From: Chinchilla lanigera
Lineage: Eukaryota; Chordata; Mammalia; Rodentia; Chinchillidae
Assembly: GCF_000276665.1 (NCBI RefSeq)
Contig: NW_004955404.1
Coordinates: forward strand, 34,846,587-34,910,586
Direction: 5' to 3'
Length of the DNA: 64,000 nucleotides
Shown: piece after piece, positions 37,507 through 49,095 of the stretch
How positions within the stretch are numbered: position 1 is the stretch's first letter
How the letters are laid out: each line of letters starts with the position of its first letter
Program-made: the position numbers and the translations under genes
The notes under the pieces: generated by a model
What the model was told of the DNA's origin: nothing
What the model saw: the letters and a program-made list of their open reading frames with translations, nothing else
Database searches by the model: none

Positions 37507-37644
37507 GCACTCCCAGCTTTACTGAGGCCGAGACAGGAGGGTGGCAATTTCCAGACCAGCCTAGATTATGTGATGAGATTTTATTTTGAAAACACAAAAC
37601 AATGAGGGGGGGGATAGAAAATTACTAGATATAAATAAATCTCT
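37507..37644 (+). repeat. inverted repeat arm A (B1-containing)
   Basis: The first about 85 bp are a 3' B1 fragment (GCACTCCCAGC...GGCCGAGACAGGAG...CCAGACCAGCCTAGATTATG). The arm then extends through a G-run into non-SINE sequence ending TAAATAAATCTCT. The whole arm pairs with 38075-38211 at about 91% identity. Confidence 0.9.
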
Positions 37645-38074
37645 TTCTGTAAAAAGTTTTATGACATGAGTCATAAAGAAAATATGATGTTCCTATGTGT
37701 AAGGAGAATGACAGGTGCCCAAGTACAATAATCACATCACAAATTTTTGCTAAATTTCAGATACTGAAGACAAAATTGCAAACAAATTGAGAAATTATGT
37801 CTTACCCTTTTGATTATTTCAAACCTGAGTATTTACAAATATGCTATCTTTATTAGCTTTCTAATTAAGGGATCTGTTTTTTAAAAAGCACCTTAGTCAT
37901 GGTAAAAATACAACTAAATCATCTAATAAATTTCAATTAACAGTAACCCAAATTTAAGAAGGCTTCATAATATATCGAGATTTAATTTTCCCCTTTTTGG
38001 TTTCCTGATAATGTACAACAAACATTGTAAAATATCACTTAAATACTGTACAGGACTGCAGGTTGATATACCCC

Positions 38075-38211
38075 AGAGATTTATTTATATCTAGTAATTT
38101 TCTATCCCTGCCTCATTGTTTCATGTTTTTGAAATAAAATCTCATTACATAATCCAGGCTGGTCTGGAAATTGCCATCCTCCTGTCTCGGCCTCTGTAAT
38201 GCTGGGAGTGC
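38075..38211 (-). repeat. inverted repeat arm B (B1-containing)
   Basis: Reverse complement of arm A, with about 11 substitutions and one indel. The spacer between arms is about 430 bp. The non-SINE 30 bp at 38075-38104 is fully conserved in both arms. Confidence 0.9.
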
Positions 38212-38948
38212 AGACTAGCGGGCCCAAAGCTCCAGGTTCTAGTCCCCACACCATGAAAACCAAAGCAAAATAAAATAAAACAAAAATAAATCTCTGTAGT
38301 TGCATAGCGTTACATTCTCAGGTCTGTAATGTTTACCTTAGAAAATATTCCATTTGAATTTTTTGTGACTTGAAGTTGGATGATAAAGTTAGGAAATATT
38401 TATGATGGGAAAGCTATATTCACCCACTATCTTCTTGACTGACAAGAAAAATATAAAAATAAATATATGACACTGTATGAGGGTCCAAAAGAATAACAAT
38501 ATAAATTAAAGATTAGTTGTTCAGGGAGGTGCAAGGGGTATGAAAGAGATAGGAATTAGGAAGCACATTTAGAAAATTCATTATGAACTGTAAGATAATT
38601 ATTGATTGCTAATGGAGAAGACTTCATGACATGCTGAAAGACTGCACTTGACATACTTGGTTCTAAAAAAGGGGAGCATATTTGGTGATTTAACAGCAGA
38701 AATAGTTTTTCCCAAGTTTCTGCTGTCTAAAGATTGGAGGAGTTGCTTTGGTATTTAACACACTGTCTATCTGCCTGTGCATTCATTTGTAAGCCTGGGC
38801 TGTGTGAATTCAATAAAGAGTTCAAATCCACATAAAGTTTTGTCAATAAATTCATTTTTAATGATGTTTAATGGTTTTTTAATGATGTTTAAACCACTGT
38901 AAGCCGTACACTTGAGCAGTCCCAATCTACTCAATATTCGCAAATTTT

Positions 38949-39045
38949 TTTTCTTTTTGGTTTTTCTCCGGTACCGGGAACCGAACTCACGACCTTGCGC
39001 TTGACAGGCAGGTGCTTTTGCCGCTGAGCTAAATTTCCAGCCCCT
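38949..39045 (-). mobile_element. ID-type SINE
   Basis: T-rich tail, CTCCGGTACCGGGAACCGAA, a CTGAGCTAAATTTCCAGCCC head. Duplication GCAAATTTT at 38940-38948 and 39046-39054. Confidence 0.94.
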
Positions 39046-39054
39046 GCAAATTTT

Positions 39055-41471
39055 CAGATGAAAATAAGTTTGTTTCTTCAGATGAACTAAAGTGTGCCAA
39101 GAGGTGTAGCCAATGGCATTTGGGTAGTATTTTCTTGTTCCTGGTCCTAGAATTTATTCTTATTCCCACCTAGAGTCATTGGATAAATGTAGGTCAAATC
39201 TCAATGCAAATAATTTTTAGTAAAGGAAACCTAACCCAAAATTTAAAACAATTTACCTTGATAATAGTTAATTAGTGTTTCTTAACTATTTGATAAATTT
39301 GTGTCTATCTTAGACTTTATGCATTACTCAGTATTGTCTTCAAACATAATGGATTATTCTTGTTTATGTTCTAAGTTCAAAATCACAATCCATGCAAACT
39401 AATAGTATTTTAATCAAACTTTCTCAGAGAAATTATTGCACTGATTTAAAAAACAGAGTATACCTGTGGTAAATAGACTTTCATTTTTGTTAAAATTTGT
39501 GTAGGTCTATTCCCCTTTATTGGAAAAGAAATTAAATCTCATTCTTAAGTGCTTAGAAAGTTAGTTTTTACACTGTTTTGTAGTCAGCAAATTGTTGTAT
39601 TATATTTATTTTCTGACTGTATTCAACTTTTTTCCCCCTCATACTTGGACAGATGTTCTTGGACAATTTGTCAGTAATCTATTGCAATTTGTAGTCAGTC
39701 AGTGTTCATTAAAACAGCCAAGTCTTAGCATGTAAACTTCACGTAATCCATACCACAGTTCCAAATCCACCTTCTTCCCCATTCTTAAAGATGAATTAGG
39801 TGAGAAGAGCGTATTTGCTCTGACACAGATCTGATTCCTGAGCTACTCACAGGCATGGATGATGAGGTTTTTTTCTGTTTTTAAATATGTTTGTTTTCTT
39901 CTGCAGTGGGGCTCTGGTCTATACAATCTCAGGCATTTTAAGCAATTAAAACAAATAATCATGATGTCTGTGGTGCATTATGCATAGTCAACTTTAGCTG
40001 TAGAGAAAAACAGCCAGATCCCAGAAACTTGTGACAAACCTTCATTTCTAGCTCACATTTCTTGTGGTTTGTTGGTCAAGGATGACTACCGCGCTTGGTG
40101 AGCTGATTCAGATGTTCTCACAGAAGAGAGCAGCTTAAGAAGGGGCATAGACATATGTCATTGCTCAGACTGCGGCTCAAATGTAGCCTATGTCACCTCT
40201 GTTTTCCTGTCATTGATCACAGCAAGTCCAGTCGTAAGTAAGCCCAAAATAAAAAGTAAGGAAACCAATGTTGAAGAAATGTATTTTTCTCAGATGACAG
40301 GAAGGATGGCAAGAGAAAGGAGACAGAAACTAATTGTGAATAATTAATAGCATGTATTAGTCAGAATGAATTTATTAAATAAGTATTATCCTTTCACTCT
40401 GTTAGGGTACTATAAGTTAGAAAATTAAGTTCTTATTTAGAAATGAATGTTTGAAAGGAGACTACTTTAAACATGATTAAACTTTAACCAACTCCTATTC
40501 TAAAATATAGAATGAGATGGCAATAAATATGTTAGATTATAGGTTGTTAAACAGATATTTGAAAATCCAGTCATATATATTCTTAATTAGTTCGTGAGTA
40601 AGAGCAGCAAGGCACTTTAATATGATTCTCTTAGAACCTCTTGAAATGTTATGGTCTAATAATTTTTTCTCTTGTGCAAAATTCTTGTGAATTGATTAAA
40701 TTGACTTTGGAAGGGGTTTGTTTCTTTCTCACTAATTTTAGAGAAGTAATTTATGATTTAATCCTTTAAAATAAAATTAACTCTCCATTTGGCAGTATCA
40801 TTTATGCTGTTGTCAGCACCACCTTTTCCTAAGATAATTATTATCTTGTGTTTCAGGAAAGATGTTAGGGTGTATTTCAATGCTTTTATTTTTTAATCAG
40901 CATTGTTCCTTGTCTCCGTAAATCTCTATTATTGCACAAGTTCAATGTTACCTTTTGCATACAATATATTCTGCTCCGATGTAGAGGAAAAATAAATTTA
41001 AAGTAATTGCTTTCAGAAGTTTATTGTTTTATAGGACTGTTGTAAGTAAATAGGATGCAAAGCACTTAATGTTTGCTTGCTAAGCTTACTGAAGGTAGAT
41101 GTTTATATAAGCCTAGAATTATTCTCCCTTCCCTGTTTCATAGTACTATAGCTAATCAACAAACTAATTCCTTGGTAGCAAACTTTTGAAATGATTTCAT
41201 GAGAAATGTTTGAAGCATACTGTATGATTTTCATTTTAATTTACTACCACAGAGTCAAGTTTATATGAAAATGATGTGCAATTTAGAGTCCATTTAAAGT
41301 TGAGAAGTTATTTTACATTTTTCAAAATTCTTTAGAGGTAAATAATTTGCGTTTAACACGCGCGTTTTTGTGCCTTGCATTTTAAAAACGGAATACTGTA
41401 ACATAGGTGGCAAGAAACTAGATTTTAAAGAGTTTTATTCCCACATATATGATAAACACATTTTTGTGAGA
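39055..41471. other. intronic stretch, weak repeat relics
   Basis: At 39950-40260, sequence such as AACTTGTGACAAACCTTCAT...CATTGATCACAGCAAGTCC faintly resembles ancient LTR relics, but I cannot assign it. At 41029-41070, ATAGGACTGTTGTAAGTAAA...TGCAAAGCACTTAATG resembles a MIR 3' end. Nothing else recognised. Confidence 0.35.
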
Positions 41472-41535
41472 AGCTGAGGATGTAGCTCGATAGTAAAATG
41501 TTCTCTGAGACACCTTAGATTCAGTCCTGAGCCCT
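41472..41535 (+). mobile_element. old ID-type SINE remnant
   Basis: GAGAAGCTGAGGATGTAGCTC, then AGATTCAGTCCTGAGCCC keeps the order of the ID head but is heavily diverged. Confidence 0.55.
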
Positions 41536-41809
41536 AAAATGAGACCCTGAACCACATGAGGAAGAAAAGAAGGTAGAATAGAAACTGCAGTTGGGCATGC
41601 ACCTGTACGGATACATATGGCATCTATATAATTTGAAGGTTGACTATTAAGCTAGAAGAGAGCTAGGATGTAGAGTAGCATCATAGATCTTGACTTTGGT
41701 ATGGAAATTAAACTTTTCTGTGATGGTGTAGGAGTTTAGACTCCCGTGCTTAAAAGCAAGGGATCTTTGCCAGGCTCATTACATGGTATGACACTTACTA
41801 ATCTCTGCC

Positions 41810-42035
41810 TCCATGCACATTACAAATAAAATGATTTCATTTTTTGTGGCTGAATAGTATTCCATTGTGTATTTCCCACATTTTCTTTACCTGTTCATCA
41901 TTAAGGGACATTTTTGCTTCATTTCTCCATTATTGTAACAGAGCTGCAGTGAACTAGGGAGTACTGATATCTCTGCCATGTGCTAATTCTATTTCCTTTG
42001 AATATGTACTCATTATTGGGATTGCTGCATCGTAT
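41810..42035 (-). mobile_element. L1 LINE 3'-end fragment
   Basis: Forward strand reads GTGGCTGAATAGTATTCCAT, TGTGTATTTCCCACATTTTC, GTTCATCATTAAGGGACA, then TATTGGGATTGCTGC, which is the reverse complement of the L1 3' terminal coding/UTR region. Short and non-functional. Confidence 0.85.
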
Positions 42036-42598
42036 CTACCTCCTGTTCTTTAATTTCCTATTTTGTTTCTCCACACATACTTCATTGCCTCGTGGACTGC
42101 ACCTTCTGATTTCCATTTCTGTCTTTCTACTTCACAGAAACCTTGTACTTATTTCTCCTCCATCGTTGTAGTACATATCTTGCATTTCTTCTCTCCAAAT
42201 CCTCATTATTCTCTTTAACTACATCGTCAGGTAACTTGATCTTTTCAGATTTCAGCTTTGACGTTTAGTAATTTCCACTTACCTATTTGAACAAGACGTC
42301 ACCGACTACAAAATACATTCTAGTAGGATAAGAATGATTACATGATCAGTATTTATATGGCAGGGAAACAAGGTGACTAAAATGTTAAATTTTGGTACAG
42401 AGCTTCATCTAAAATTATAGCTATTAATTGTAAACGTGGTGGTTAGCAGGCATTATTTCAAATTATGAAATCTCAAGTCTGGACATGTATTTACCTAAAA
42501 CATTTTCAGAATAATTTTTTATTTTAGTGCATTACTGTATGTGTGTAGGGCACAGTGTTTGCATGGCTTGTGTGGAGTTGGTACATGTACATCACGCA

Positions 42599-42785
42599 GC
42601 TCCGTTTCCTTTTTTGCCACCCCTTTCCCTTCCTTTCTTCCCCTCCTCCCTCTCTTTTATGTGTATGTGTGCAGTACATACTGTTTACCTTCCTTGTAGG
42701 GAGCTGGCTTATGTTACAGAACACGTCCTGATTCCATTTTTCATGCCATCTTCTTCCTTTCCCTTTCCTCCCTCCATCCCTTGAT
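42599..42785 (+). repeat. polypyrimidine-rich tracts
   Basis: C/T-only runs of CCTTTCC/CTTCCC type near 42601-42658 and 42738-42782, separated by a TGTG-rich segment. Confidence 0.7.
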
Positions 42786-42864
42786 CCTCTTCACCTTTGA
42801 GAATGGGCTATCTCCCATGCCTCCTATTATGTAGCTCTTTTGTTGCTCTTCCTTTTTTTCTTTT

Positions 42865-42940
42865 GAGACCATAATGTTAAGTGAGTTAAATTAGACACAA
42901 AGTTTAAATATCACATGGTTTCTCTTGTATAATATTATTT
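42865..42940 (+). mobile_element. L1 LINE 3'-end fragment
   Basis: GAGACCATAATGTTAAGTGAG then TTAGACACAAAG and ATATCACATGGTTTCTCTTG follow the L1 3' motif (ATGCTAAGTGAAATAAGCCAGACACA...CACATG). Orientation is opposite to 41810-42035. Confidence 0.65.
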
Positions 42941-42955
42941 GAGATTTAACTTTTA

Positions 42956-43688
42956 TTGATCTTTCATTGATATATAACTACTTATGAAAAATCTGTTCAA
43001 ATAAAAATTTCTAGTAAGTAGTACTGCCATTTTGCATATCAGTTAATAGTTTTTAGTATATTTTATTTCTACATTAATATATATGTTTATTCTTCAGATT
43101 ATGAATATCTATTACAGGTTTTCAGATGAAATTAATAAAGATATTGTAACAAATCTGATTTTAAATTCTAAGCAAATTCCAGTCCTATATTTTACATATG
43201 TCAGAAAAGTTCCTAAGAAATAATTCCCTATATTTAAAGTTCAACAATTTTACTTTTAACTGTTACAAGCTAATTTATTCTGAACTTCTCTTAAGCAACT
43301 AAAAACTAATATGATATGAAGGTTATGACAAATTTGTAAACATCAAATTGCATTATTTTTTGTTGTGAATATAAAGTTTGCCTTACTATGCCCAAGAAAG
43401 TAATGGTACAAACATCTTCCTTTCCACGTTATTAGAATATTAGTGTATCTTTCTACACAAGCCTTGGCCAGGTACTCACAGTGCTAACCTAGATGTGGTG
43501 CATCTTCCAGTGTAACTAAGTGATTTAAGGTAGCTTATTTTTTGACATTCCTGAGCTTGCTTTTAACAGCAGAGGCCTATTTTATTCTTTGCTTTTTCTT
43601 TTTCTGTGTTCTTAGTTCACTGGCCTAGTCTGCTTACTTCAACGTATAAGGAGGATTCCAGTGCATGCCCAATTGTGTGTATGTGTGT
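42956..43688. other. intronic stretch, nothing recognised
   Basis: AT-rich; no exon or repeat that I can name. Confidence 0.4.

Positions 43689-43689
<1 letters not shown>

Positions 43690-43720
<31 letters not shown>
43690..43720 (+). repeat. (GT)n microsatellite
   Basis: About 15 GT units. Confidence 0.95.
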
Positions 43721-43721
<1 letters not shown>

Positions 43722-45293
43722 TTTCACAGACATTCAGAATGCATTACTTTGGGAGGTCAAGCAAACAGTGGCTACAAACCAATAGAAAATTTTCAGTTAA
43801 GACTAAGATCATCTAATTGTTTTATTCAGAACAAATTCAGAATTATAGGTAAATAAGAGGAGTATTGCTTCTAATTTTTTATGAAAACCAAATTTTGATA
43901 GAGTGAAGCTAGCAGTTTTACACGTTTAGTAGTAAAGTTTAGATGGGAGAGCTAATAGAAGTTTTAATACTCTGTATTTGTAATTCATTCCTATGACTAT
44001 AATAGGTACACACATTCAAAGAATCTGTTCAAGTATCTCTGCAAGGCTTATGAAATGTTTTTTGAAGGTTGAAAACTAAAGAAATTCCCTGGACTCATTC
44101 AAAATATCTTCTGTCACTGTCTTTTAAAGTCTTGTTCAGATTGACTACTTATGTACTCAGAGGGTTTGTTAATAAACTACTCACACACCACCCATCCTAT
44201 GCATAGTAAATCCTAGTAAAGGGGCGGAGCTATTGCTCTGAAGAGATCGTGTTTCACAGGAGATGCATTACTCTTCCTCACCCAAACAGGACACCTTGGG
44301 ATTTAATAAGTTCATTACTCAGCTCTAAAGAAGCAAGCGTTGTGTTTGGGAAAATGGAGTGGTAGTTCTTTGAAATGTCAAGCTAAATGTTAACAAAAAA
44401 TGAAATAAAGTTGAAAAATTGTCCTACTGCTTCAGGGTATAAGTGAGGGTGAGAGCCCTTTCATGCTGTGAGCAGTCTTTATGTCAACATTCACTTTTTA
44501 TCGTGTTTATTTTTTCTTTCAGTTTTTTGACATAATGTGTGGGGAAAAATATCTTTGCAATTCTAGCGCTTCTTCACATATAGGACTTTTGGGCCCTGAA
44601 CTTTTCTAGAGTTTTTCTTTTGGGGAAGGCAAAGAGGCAAGTTACACATTTCAATCAATGAAGACCAGATGGTACACTTCTAATATTCAGATATCTGAAT
44701 CTATTTCTAATCATTTATATTTGTTCACACTATATTTCTAAAATAAAATGCCCTCCTGTACACACACAGTTTGCTTCTAACCCATTCAGCACTTTAAGTG
44801 TTGGTTTTCCTTGTAGTTTGACAAATAATTTTCTTATCTACACTGAATCTTCCTTGGAATACTCTACCAACTTGCTTGTTCTTATTTAAACACGTGCACA
44901 CATACACACATCCTTCACTGGTAAATATGTATAATATTTGAAAAAATAGGAAAGAAAGGTAATATACAATTGAATCTACTTATGGGAAATAATTGGTGTC
45001 TATAATAAATGGGATCATATATAACACACCCACCTATTCCATGGCATATTTTTCTATCCTTTTAATCTAACTTTCTGAAATATATAAAGAACTACTCAGA
45101 TTTTGGCCTAAAGCACACCATTACTTTTTTAACACAGAACAATTATATAAAACTTTCAAGGTTTATTTTGCAGATTCTCTTTTTCTCTGTCTTTCTCTTT
45201 ATTTCCTCAGCATGAACTAATTGATTTTCAATATAAAAGTTTGATTTAAGGAGTATTTGTATTTTAAATTTTCATGTGGCCAATTAGATCTTG

Positions 45294-45296
<3 letters not shown>
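43721..45296. other. intronic stretch, nothing firmly recognised
   Basis: Contains one GC box-like GGGGCGGAGC at about 44220. No exon, RNA gene or nameable repeat. Confidence 0.35.
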
Positions 45297-45325
<29 letters not shown>

Positions 45326-45326
45326 T
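45297..45326 (+). repeat. (TA)n microsatellite
   Basis: About 14 TA units. Confidence 0.95.
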
Positions 45327-45404
45327 CTCTTGTATCAGTATAATAGTATAGACTTTGCTCCTATAATGGATATGATGTGATGTTTTGATTTAATTTTTCT
45401 TGGT

Positions 45405-45521
45405 TTATTTATGAGACAATGTCTCACTATATATTTCATGCTGGTCTTGACCTCATGGCATTCTTCCTGCCTTAGCCTCTCAAGTGCTGAGAATACAGGT
45501 GTGAGCTACAATATCTGGCTT
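45405..45521 (-). mobile_element. B1 SINE
   Basis: GAGACAATGTCTCACTATAT, TGCTGGTCTTGACCTCATGG, CTCAAGTGCTGAGAATACAG and GTGTGAGCTACAATATCTGGC is the reverse complement of a diverged B1. Confidence 0.85.
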
Positions 45522-45934
45522 GATTTAATTTTTAATTCCGTATTCATTAATGATGTTATAAATCTTTTAATATGTTTATTAATTAGTTATATATTTGTGT
45601 TATTTTTCTCTTTATACTCATTTTCCTACAATATTGATTCTTCATTGTCCATCAGCTAAGAGAAATAATCCTGTGTTGCCTTATACAGTTTTCTTAATTT
45701 CTAACTTTTGCAATATTCGTTTTCCTAAAACTGTATTAAATTTATACATGGTAATTGTGCTAATCATTTTCTCAATAGTGTCTAACATTAATGTCATGCC
45801 TTTAAGTCCCCTTCTACCTCTAGGATGATTTTCTTTAAATTCTTTGTATGTTTTTATTTAAAAAATAAAAGAACAAAAACATATTAACAAACACATACAC
45901 ATTTACAAATAACACAAGAACAATACAACCAATA

Positions 45935-46121
45935 CTGAACTTCAGACAAGGTGATAGTTGTACTACTGATTTCTATCACTTTATTAAAAGAAACAGTTAA
46001 TGATTAATTATTTGATCAGTCTTACATGCCAATATTTGTTTTCCTGAGTAACCACTTTGAAGAAATCAATATGTAATACAACAACCATTGTTAATTTCCT
46101 ATCACCTTGTCTGAAGTTCTG
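45935..46121. mobile_element. palindromic MITE-like element with 23-bp terminal inverted repeats
   Basis: The terminal 23 bp (CTGAACTTCAGACAAGG... and its complement ending ...GAAGTTCTG) match at 22 of 23 positions. The inner arms remain partly complementary (TTGTACTAC...TGATTTCT against TTGTATTAC...TGATTTCT). TA dinucleotides lie immediately outside both ends, as in Tc1/mariner insertions. The element is 187 bp and non-coding. I do not recognise the family. Confidence 0.75.
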
Positions 46122-46236
46122 TAATTTTTTAAAAAAAATTTGTACCTGTAATCATTTGTAATTTTTAAACATGAATTACTTAATCTACACATTTTAGTAC
46201 AGAAGATGAGCAGCTACTTCAACTTTGTAATAGCTA

Positions 46237-46562
46237 GTGTATTAGCTCTCATCACCACAGCAAAATACCTGAGGCAATTATCCTATAAAGAAACAAAGTT
46301 TATTTTAACCCAAAGTTCTGGAAGCTCCAGTTTAATCTCATATGGCCCAAGTGTTTCTGCATATGGCACTGTGATGAGAGGGTATCGCAGAGAAAATTGC
46401 TCAGCTCAAGAGCTACGAAGCAGCAGAGAACGAGAGGTTGGTGTCCAGTAATCTAAGACCTCCCACTGGACTGCACTTCCCAAAGCTTCTACCACTCCAG
46501 AAAGCATCACCTTGGAGGTCCACCCTGTAGCACAGGACCATTAGGGGCCCCTCATCTGAACC
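46237..46562 (-). mobile_element. MaLR-type (ERVL-MaLR) solo LTR, old
   Basis: TGTATTAGCTCTCATCACCAC, AGCAAAATACCTGAGGCAAT, AAGAAACAAAGTTTATTTTA, AAGTTCTGGAAGCTCC and the CATCTGAACCA end resemble the reverse complement of a MaLR LTR, with TG...CA termini. No gag, pol or env sequence is present. Confidence 0.6.
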
Positions 46563-47154
46563 ATAGCTGCTAATTTATGCAATAACACTTTTCAGTGGTA
46601 GAGCTTTCCAGTAATATTAAATGCAAGGTCTTAGGGTTTTCATTTGTACACATGCAAGGGAAGAGAATTTGTAACAATTTATAGTATTTGTCCTGTCTTA
46701 CTCCAAAGTTTGTTTTGATAATCCAGAACCTCCAATCAAATGATGACAAATCTATCCTCTATCATGTAGGTGAGAATTAAAGTTTGAAGGACATGTGTCT
46801 ACCTTTTCAAACTAAGTTCAAAAGTGTACACATTTTTGTATGGAAGATGTTGGTTGATTATTTCAAGCTCCATCGATTGTCCCAGCTTAAAATTTATATA
46901 GTATTCTCTTTACAGCCACATTGTTTTGAAGAGCCAAGACAGATCAAAAGTATTCAGTCAGTGGTAAGGAGACTGCAAAGGAGGCAATGGCTCAGGAACT
47001 TTCCACTTCATCATCATTATCAGATTGGCACCATACAAAACACTCTGACATGTTATAGTCCCAGGCTTTCAGGTACTTAAATAATTACTAAGACAATGTG
47101 GATTCAGATGGCCATAGATCAGCAATGAGCATCTGTTCTTTCCTTTGACTGTTC

Positions 47155-47460
47155 ATTCATTTTTTTAATTTAATAGATATTTATTGAGCTCCTACTTTGT
47201 GCCAAACAGTTTTTCACATGCAGAAGATACACCAGTACACAAAACATGTTAAATCCCTTCCATCCTGGAATTGGCAAGGACAGATACTTATTGGTAAATA
47301 AGTAAATGCATAACATTTATGAACAAAGCTTAGGATAAAAATGAAATAGTTGAGATGGGGGAGCTGTAGAGCAGACCCAGTATAATTTTGTACAGTTATT
47401 GGAGGCGGGTAAGGTATGGAGATAGCTTACAGAGAGCCATTCTAGGTTCAGAGGAATAAA
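47155..47460 (-). mobile_element. L2 LINE 3' end
   Basis: AGATATTTATTGAGCTCCTAC then TTTGTGCCAAACAG, CAGTACACAAAACATGTTAA and ATTCTAGGTTCAGAGG is reverse-complement L2 beginning at its 3' terminus (AACATTTATTGAGCGCCTACTATGTGCCAGGCA). Confidence 0.75.
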
Positions 47461-48430
47461 AATAGCCTATTTCATTTTTAAAACAGTAAATATGTTCAGA
47501 GTTGTGCAGTAGAAATGTAACCTTAAAAGTGAACTCCAACAATCTTCCAGATATTGCTATTTAATTTTGATACAAATTTCTTGACGGCTGAAGCATTTTT
47601 ATGATTAGCATGGCCATTCAGTACAAACTTTTACTCAGAGAGACCTAATGGCCTTCAGTTCCCCAACTTTAGCAGGCTGTAGTCTGTGTAAGTAATTATT
47701 CACTCACCAGGAGCCATTCTATTCATCTGCAAAGTATGCATGTTGATGGTAACTGAGTCACAGAATTATTAAGACCATTAAGTCATATTAAGTCATATAA
47801 TACATGCCAAAACGTTCTTCATGATAATGTTTGCATAGTAAACTGAGACATAGAGCTCAGGGTTTTTAATCTCAATCTTGATAATAATAGCTAAGCTAAA
47901 CTTCATGGTAACCTCTTGAAAACCTACAAAATTGTGAGACAATGTCCTTCACACTATCGCTTCCTAAAGTAACATGTTATATCTTCTCTTTCTTTGAAGA
48001 CCTCAGTCTAGTTACTCAATATCTGTGCCTCATCTTTTATAACACAACCTGCGGTTACCAAGCTCATTATTATTGGTTTAATTAGTCATTTCTGCTAAAC
48101 ACAAATGATTTGCTGCCCTTTGTAGTAGAGACTTTAAAGGCTTTCATATGAAACATAGTTCATTACCTGAAAGGTCTTGCATTATAGCTAGGATCAAAAT
48201 ATACTTAACATACGTACCTACTCTACTCAAGGGCTTCACTTACGCTATACGAATGGGTCTTTTGTTTTGACGCTGTAACGCACCCATCATTCTAGTACGT
48301 GCCACAGTTATTCGGCAATAAGTCCCTGGACTGTGACATTTGGATCTTGCCTGCAATCTTTTATTCAAATCATACTTATATTGCATGACACATGTCTCCC
48401 CCTTCCTTATATTATCGAAGTTTATTCTTT

Positions 48431-48518
48431 GGTTTGGTTTTTCTCAGGTACCAGGAACTGAACTCACGACCTTGCGCTTGCCAGGCAGGCGCTTTGCCGC
48501 TGAGCTAAATCCCCAGCC
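48431..48518 (-). mobile_element. ID-type SINE, young
   Basis: CTCAGGTACCAGGAACTGAA...CTGAGCTAAATCCCCAGCC. A 16-bp duplication TCGAAGTTTATTCTTT / TCGATGTTTATTCTTT lies at 48415-48430 and 48519-48534, with one mismatch. Confidence 0.96.
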
Positions 48519-48984
48519 TCGATGTTTATTCTTTTATTTTTCCTTTTTAAATCACTTGGTTAGTAGTGACATAATTCTATAGCCTACCACTGCAAAGAGG
48601 TTGTACTTTGTCGTCACTTTCATAGTAGTTAGGGTCTGCCTTTAATTCCAGGGGCTACCTGACATGTCTGTGTACACTCACCATGTAGGAAATGAGAATA
48701 CATGTGTGACTAGTATTTAGATCTATAGTCCTAGATTTGAAAGTAGTTTGTTGGACTAAGATTAAGACATTTTTGTCAATATTAGATAGCATAGCAATAA
48801 GCGGTGAGACAAAGAAATTGACTATAATATGGAATTCTATATTCTGCTTAAAAAATTAAAATGTGATAACTCCTATTTGCCCTAGAATTTTCTCTAATGT
48901 AATGTTCCGCATGAAGTTTAATCAAGAAACAGTTTGTGTACTCGAAATAATGATAATAAAATCTATTCTTTTATACATTAGCAC

Positions 48985-49095
48985 TGCACTTAACACCTCT
49001 GCCTCAGTTCCCATAGTTTTAAAATGAAAATCATAATATCTCCAACTCATACATTTCTTGAGATTAAATGAAAAAATATACATAAAGTGCTCCAA
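48985..49095 (+). mobile_element. MIR SINE, partial
   Basis: CTTAACACCTCTGCCTCAGTT, TTTAAAATGAAAATCATAAT and GAGATTAAATGAAAAAATAT, AAAGTGCTCC match the MIR 3' half. Confidence 0.8.

Noticed and set aside
43200..44300. CpG island or promoter around the GGGGCGGAGC box at 44220
   Set aside because: A single GC box in AT-rich sequence without clustered CpGs or an associated exon.
46237..46562. intact endogenous retrovirus
   Set aside because: Only LTR-like sequence is present, with no internal coding region, and it is strongly diverged.
46784..47080. 98-residue ORF
   Set aside because: No recognised domain, and the frame has no splice or promoter context. Probably chance.
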